Origin: Chitinophagales bacterium
Lineage (GTDB): Bacteria > Bacteroidota > Bacteroidia > Chitinophagales > Chitinophagaceae
Assembly (NCBI GenBank): GCA_013297585.1
Contig: JAAFHG010000303.1
Coordinates: 1 to 5,064, forward strand
Reading direction: 5' to 3'
DNA: 5,064 nucleotides
Each line of letters begins with the position of its first letter. The stretch's first letter is position 1. Made by a program: the position numbers and the translations under genes. The notes beneath the pieces were generated by a model. The model was not told the DNA's origin, did not search any database, and saw only the letters and a list, made by a program, of their open reading frames with translations. Positions 4,359 through 5,064 of the stretch are shown piece by piece.

Positions 4359-5064
4359 TTACATAATACTATATTCTTCAATTTTCCTATACAGAGTTGT
4401 TAAGCCAATATTTAACAACCTTGCCGTTTCTGTTTTGTTGCCTTTAGCATGGTTTAATACGCGTTGTATATGCAGTTTTTCTACACTAGCTAGTTCGAAT
4501 GCTGATAGTAATTTACCTTGTTTAGTTGTTGTTTCGTGTTGCATATCAAAAGGCAAACTATCTACCGACAATTGTGTACTATTGGCTAAAATCACGGCTC
4601 TTTCTATTACATTTTTTAGCTCACGTATATTGCCTTTCCAATCATGTTGTTGTAGGCGTTGTAAAAAATCGTCGCTCATACTATCAATTCGCTGATTGGT
4701 TTTTTGGGCAAAAATTTGTACAAAATGCTGCGCTAGTAAAGGGATGTCTTTACGTCTATCTCTTAAGGCAGGTAAGGCTATGGTAAAAACATTTAGCCTA
4801 TAGTAAAGATCTTCTCTAAACTTGCCTTCTTTAACTTCCTGCTGTAAATCACGGTTGGTAGCGGCCACAATACGTACACTTACTTTAGTGGGTTTTGTAT
4901 CGCCTACTTTTATAAACTCGCTCGTTTCTAGTACACGTAGTAGCTTGCTTTGTAGGTCAATGTGCATTTCGCCTATCTCATCTAAAAACAAAGTGCCTGT
5001 ACTAGCTTCTTCAATCAAGCCCTTTTTATCTTTTAAAGCCCCTGTAAAAGCCCCCGCTTTGTGG
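4359..5064 (-). CDS. Sigma-54-dependent activator (NtrC type), C-terminal part
   Basis: C-terminal 234 residues of a bacterial enhancer-binding protein that uses ATP hydrolysis to remodel sigma-54 RNA polymerase. The frame is open to the right edge, so the N-terminus (any receiver or sensor domain and the Walker A motif) is outside the window. The visible part begins HKAGAFTGAL, containing the GAFTGA loop that contacts sigma-54. It continues with Walker B GTLFLDEIGE (visible residues 23-32), sensor I RIVAATNRDL, the arginine-finger region FREDLYYRLNVF and sensor II GNIRELKNVIERAVIL. A linker leads to a Fis-type DNA-binding helix-turn-helix near the end (HIQRVLNHAKGNKTETARLL, then NIGLTTLYRKIEEY), with stop at 4361-4359. 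All AAA+ motifs in view are intact. The HTH resembles response-regulator types such as ZraR/AtoC, but target and signal cannot be told without the N-terminus. It converges on ribBA across 71 bp. Confidence 0.95.
   Translation of the reverse strand, partial: HKAGAFTGALKDKKGLIEEASTGTLFLDEIGEMHIDLQSKLLRVLETSEFIKVGDTKPTKVSVRIVAATNRDLQQEVKEGKFREDLYYRLNVFTIALPALRDRRKDIPLLAQHFVQIFAQKTNQRIDSMSDDFLQRLQQHDWKGNIRELKNVIERAVILANSTQLSVDSLPFDMQHETTTKQGKLLSAFELASVEKLHIQRVLNHAKGNKTETARLLNIGLTTLYRKIEEYSIM

Noticed and set aside
5016..5018. TTG at 5018 as the start codon of the sigma-54 activator.
   Set aside because: The same frame stays open to the window edge and encodes HKAGAFTGAL, including the essential GAFTGA loop, so the true start is outside the window.

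Overview
The window looks like ordinary chromosomal DNA of a Bacteroidota bacterium, plausibly near Chitinophagaceae/Sphingobacteriales. This rests on the AT-rich composition, three to four sites matching the Bacteroidota -7 promoter element TAnnTTTG, the near absence of Shine-Dalgarno sequences, and the look of the housekeeping proteins. The family placement is inference from recalled protein character, not a database result.

Layout, left to right. The minus strand at 1-372 encodes the N-terminal 124 residues of valyl-tRNA synthetase (valS), cut by the left window edge. A roughly 145-nt leader with an imperfect palindrome precedes it, and its probable promoter lies at 522-530. Further right, still on the minus strand, is a compact toxin-antitoxin pair of the HigB/HigA type: toxin first (1313-1020), then antitoxin (1017-637) after a 2-bp gap, closed by a hairpin terminator at 574-600. 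The pair sits between the divergent housekeeping genes valS and lysC. lysC (aspartokinase, 1499-2818, plus strand) ends in a very strong hairpin terminator at 2854-2909. The next intergenic stretch contains a possible 36-codon minus-strand small gene (3018-2908) and a composite promoter region for ribBA. ribBA (3082-4287, plus strand) is a complete bifunctional riboflavin-synthesis enzyme. Converging on it from the right edge is the C-terminal 234 residues of a sigma-54-dependent (NtrC-type) transcription activator (5063-4359, minus strand).

The genes do not form one pathway. They are single-gene or two-gene transcription units: translation (valS), plasmid/genome addiction or stress response (higBA), the aspartate-family amino acid pathway (lysC), flavin synthesis (ribBA) and sigma-54 control. 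No exotic system is evident. The items most worth a second look are a close match to a -24/-12 sigma-54 promoter overlapping the ribBA promoter, the small ORF beside it, the alternative-pairing valS leader, and a promoter placement that would make higB mRNA leaderless or nearly so.
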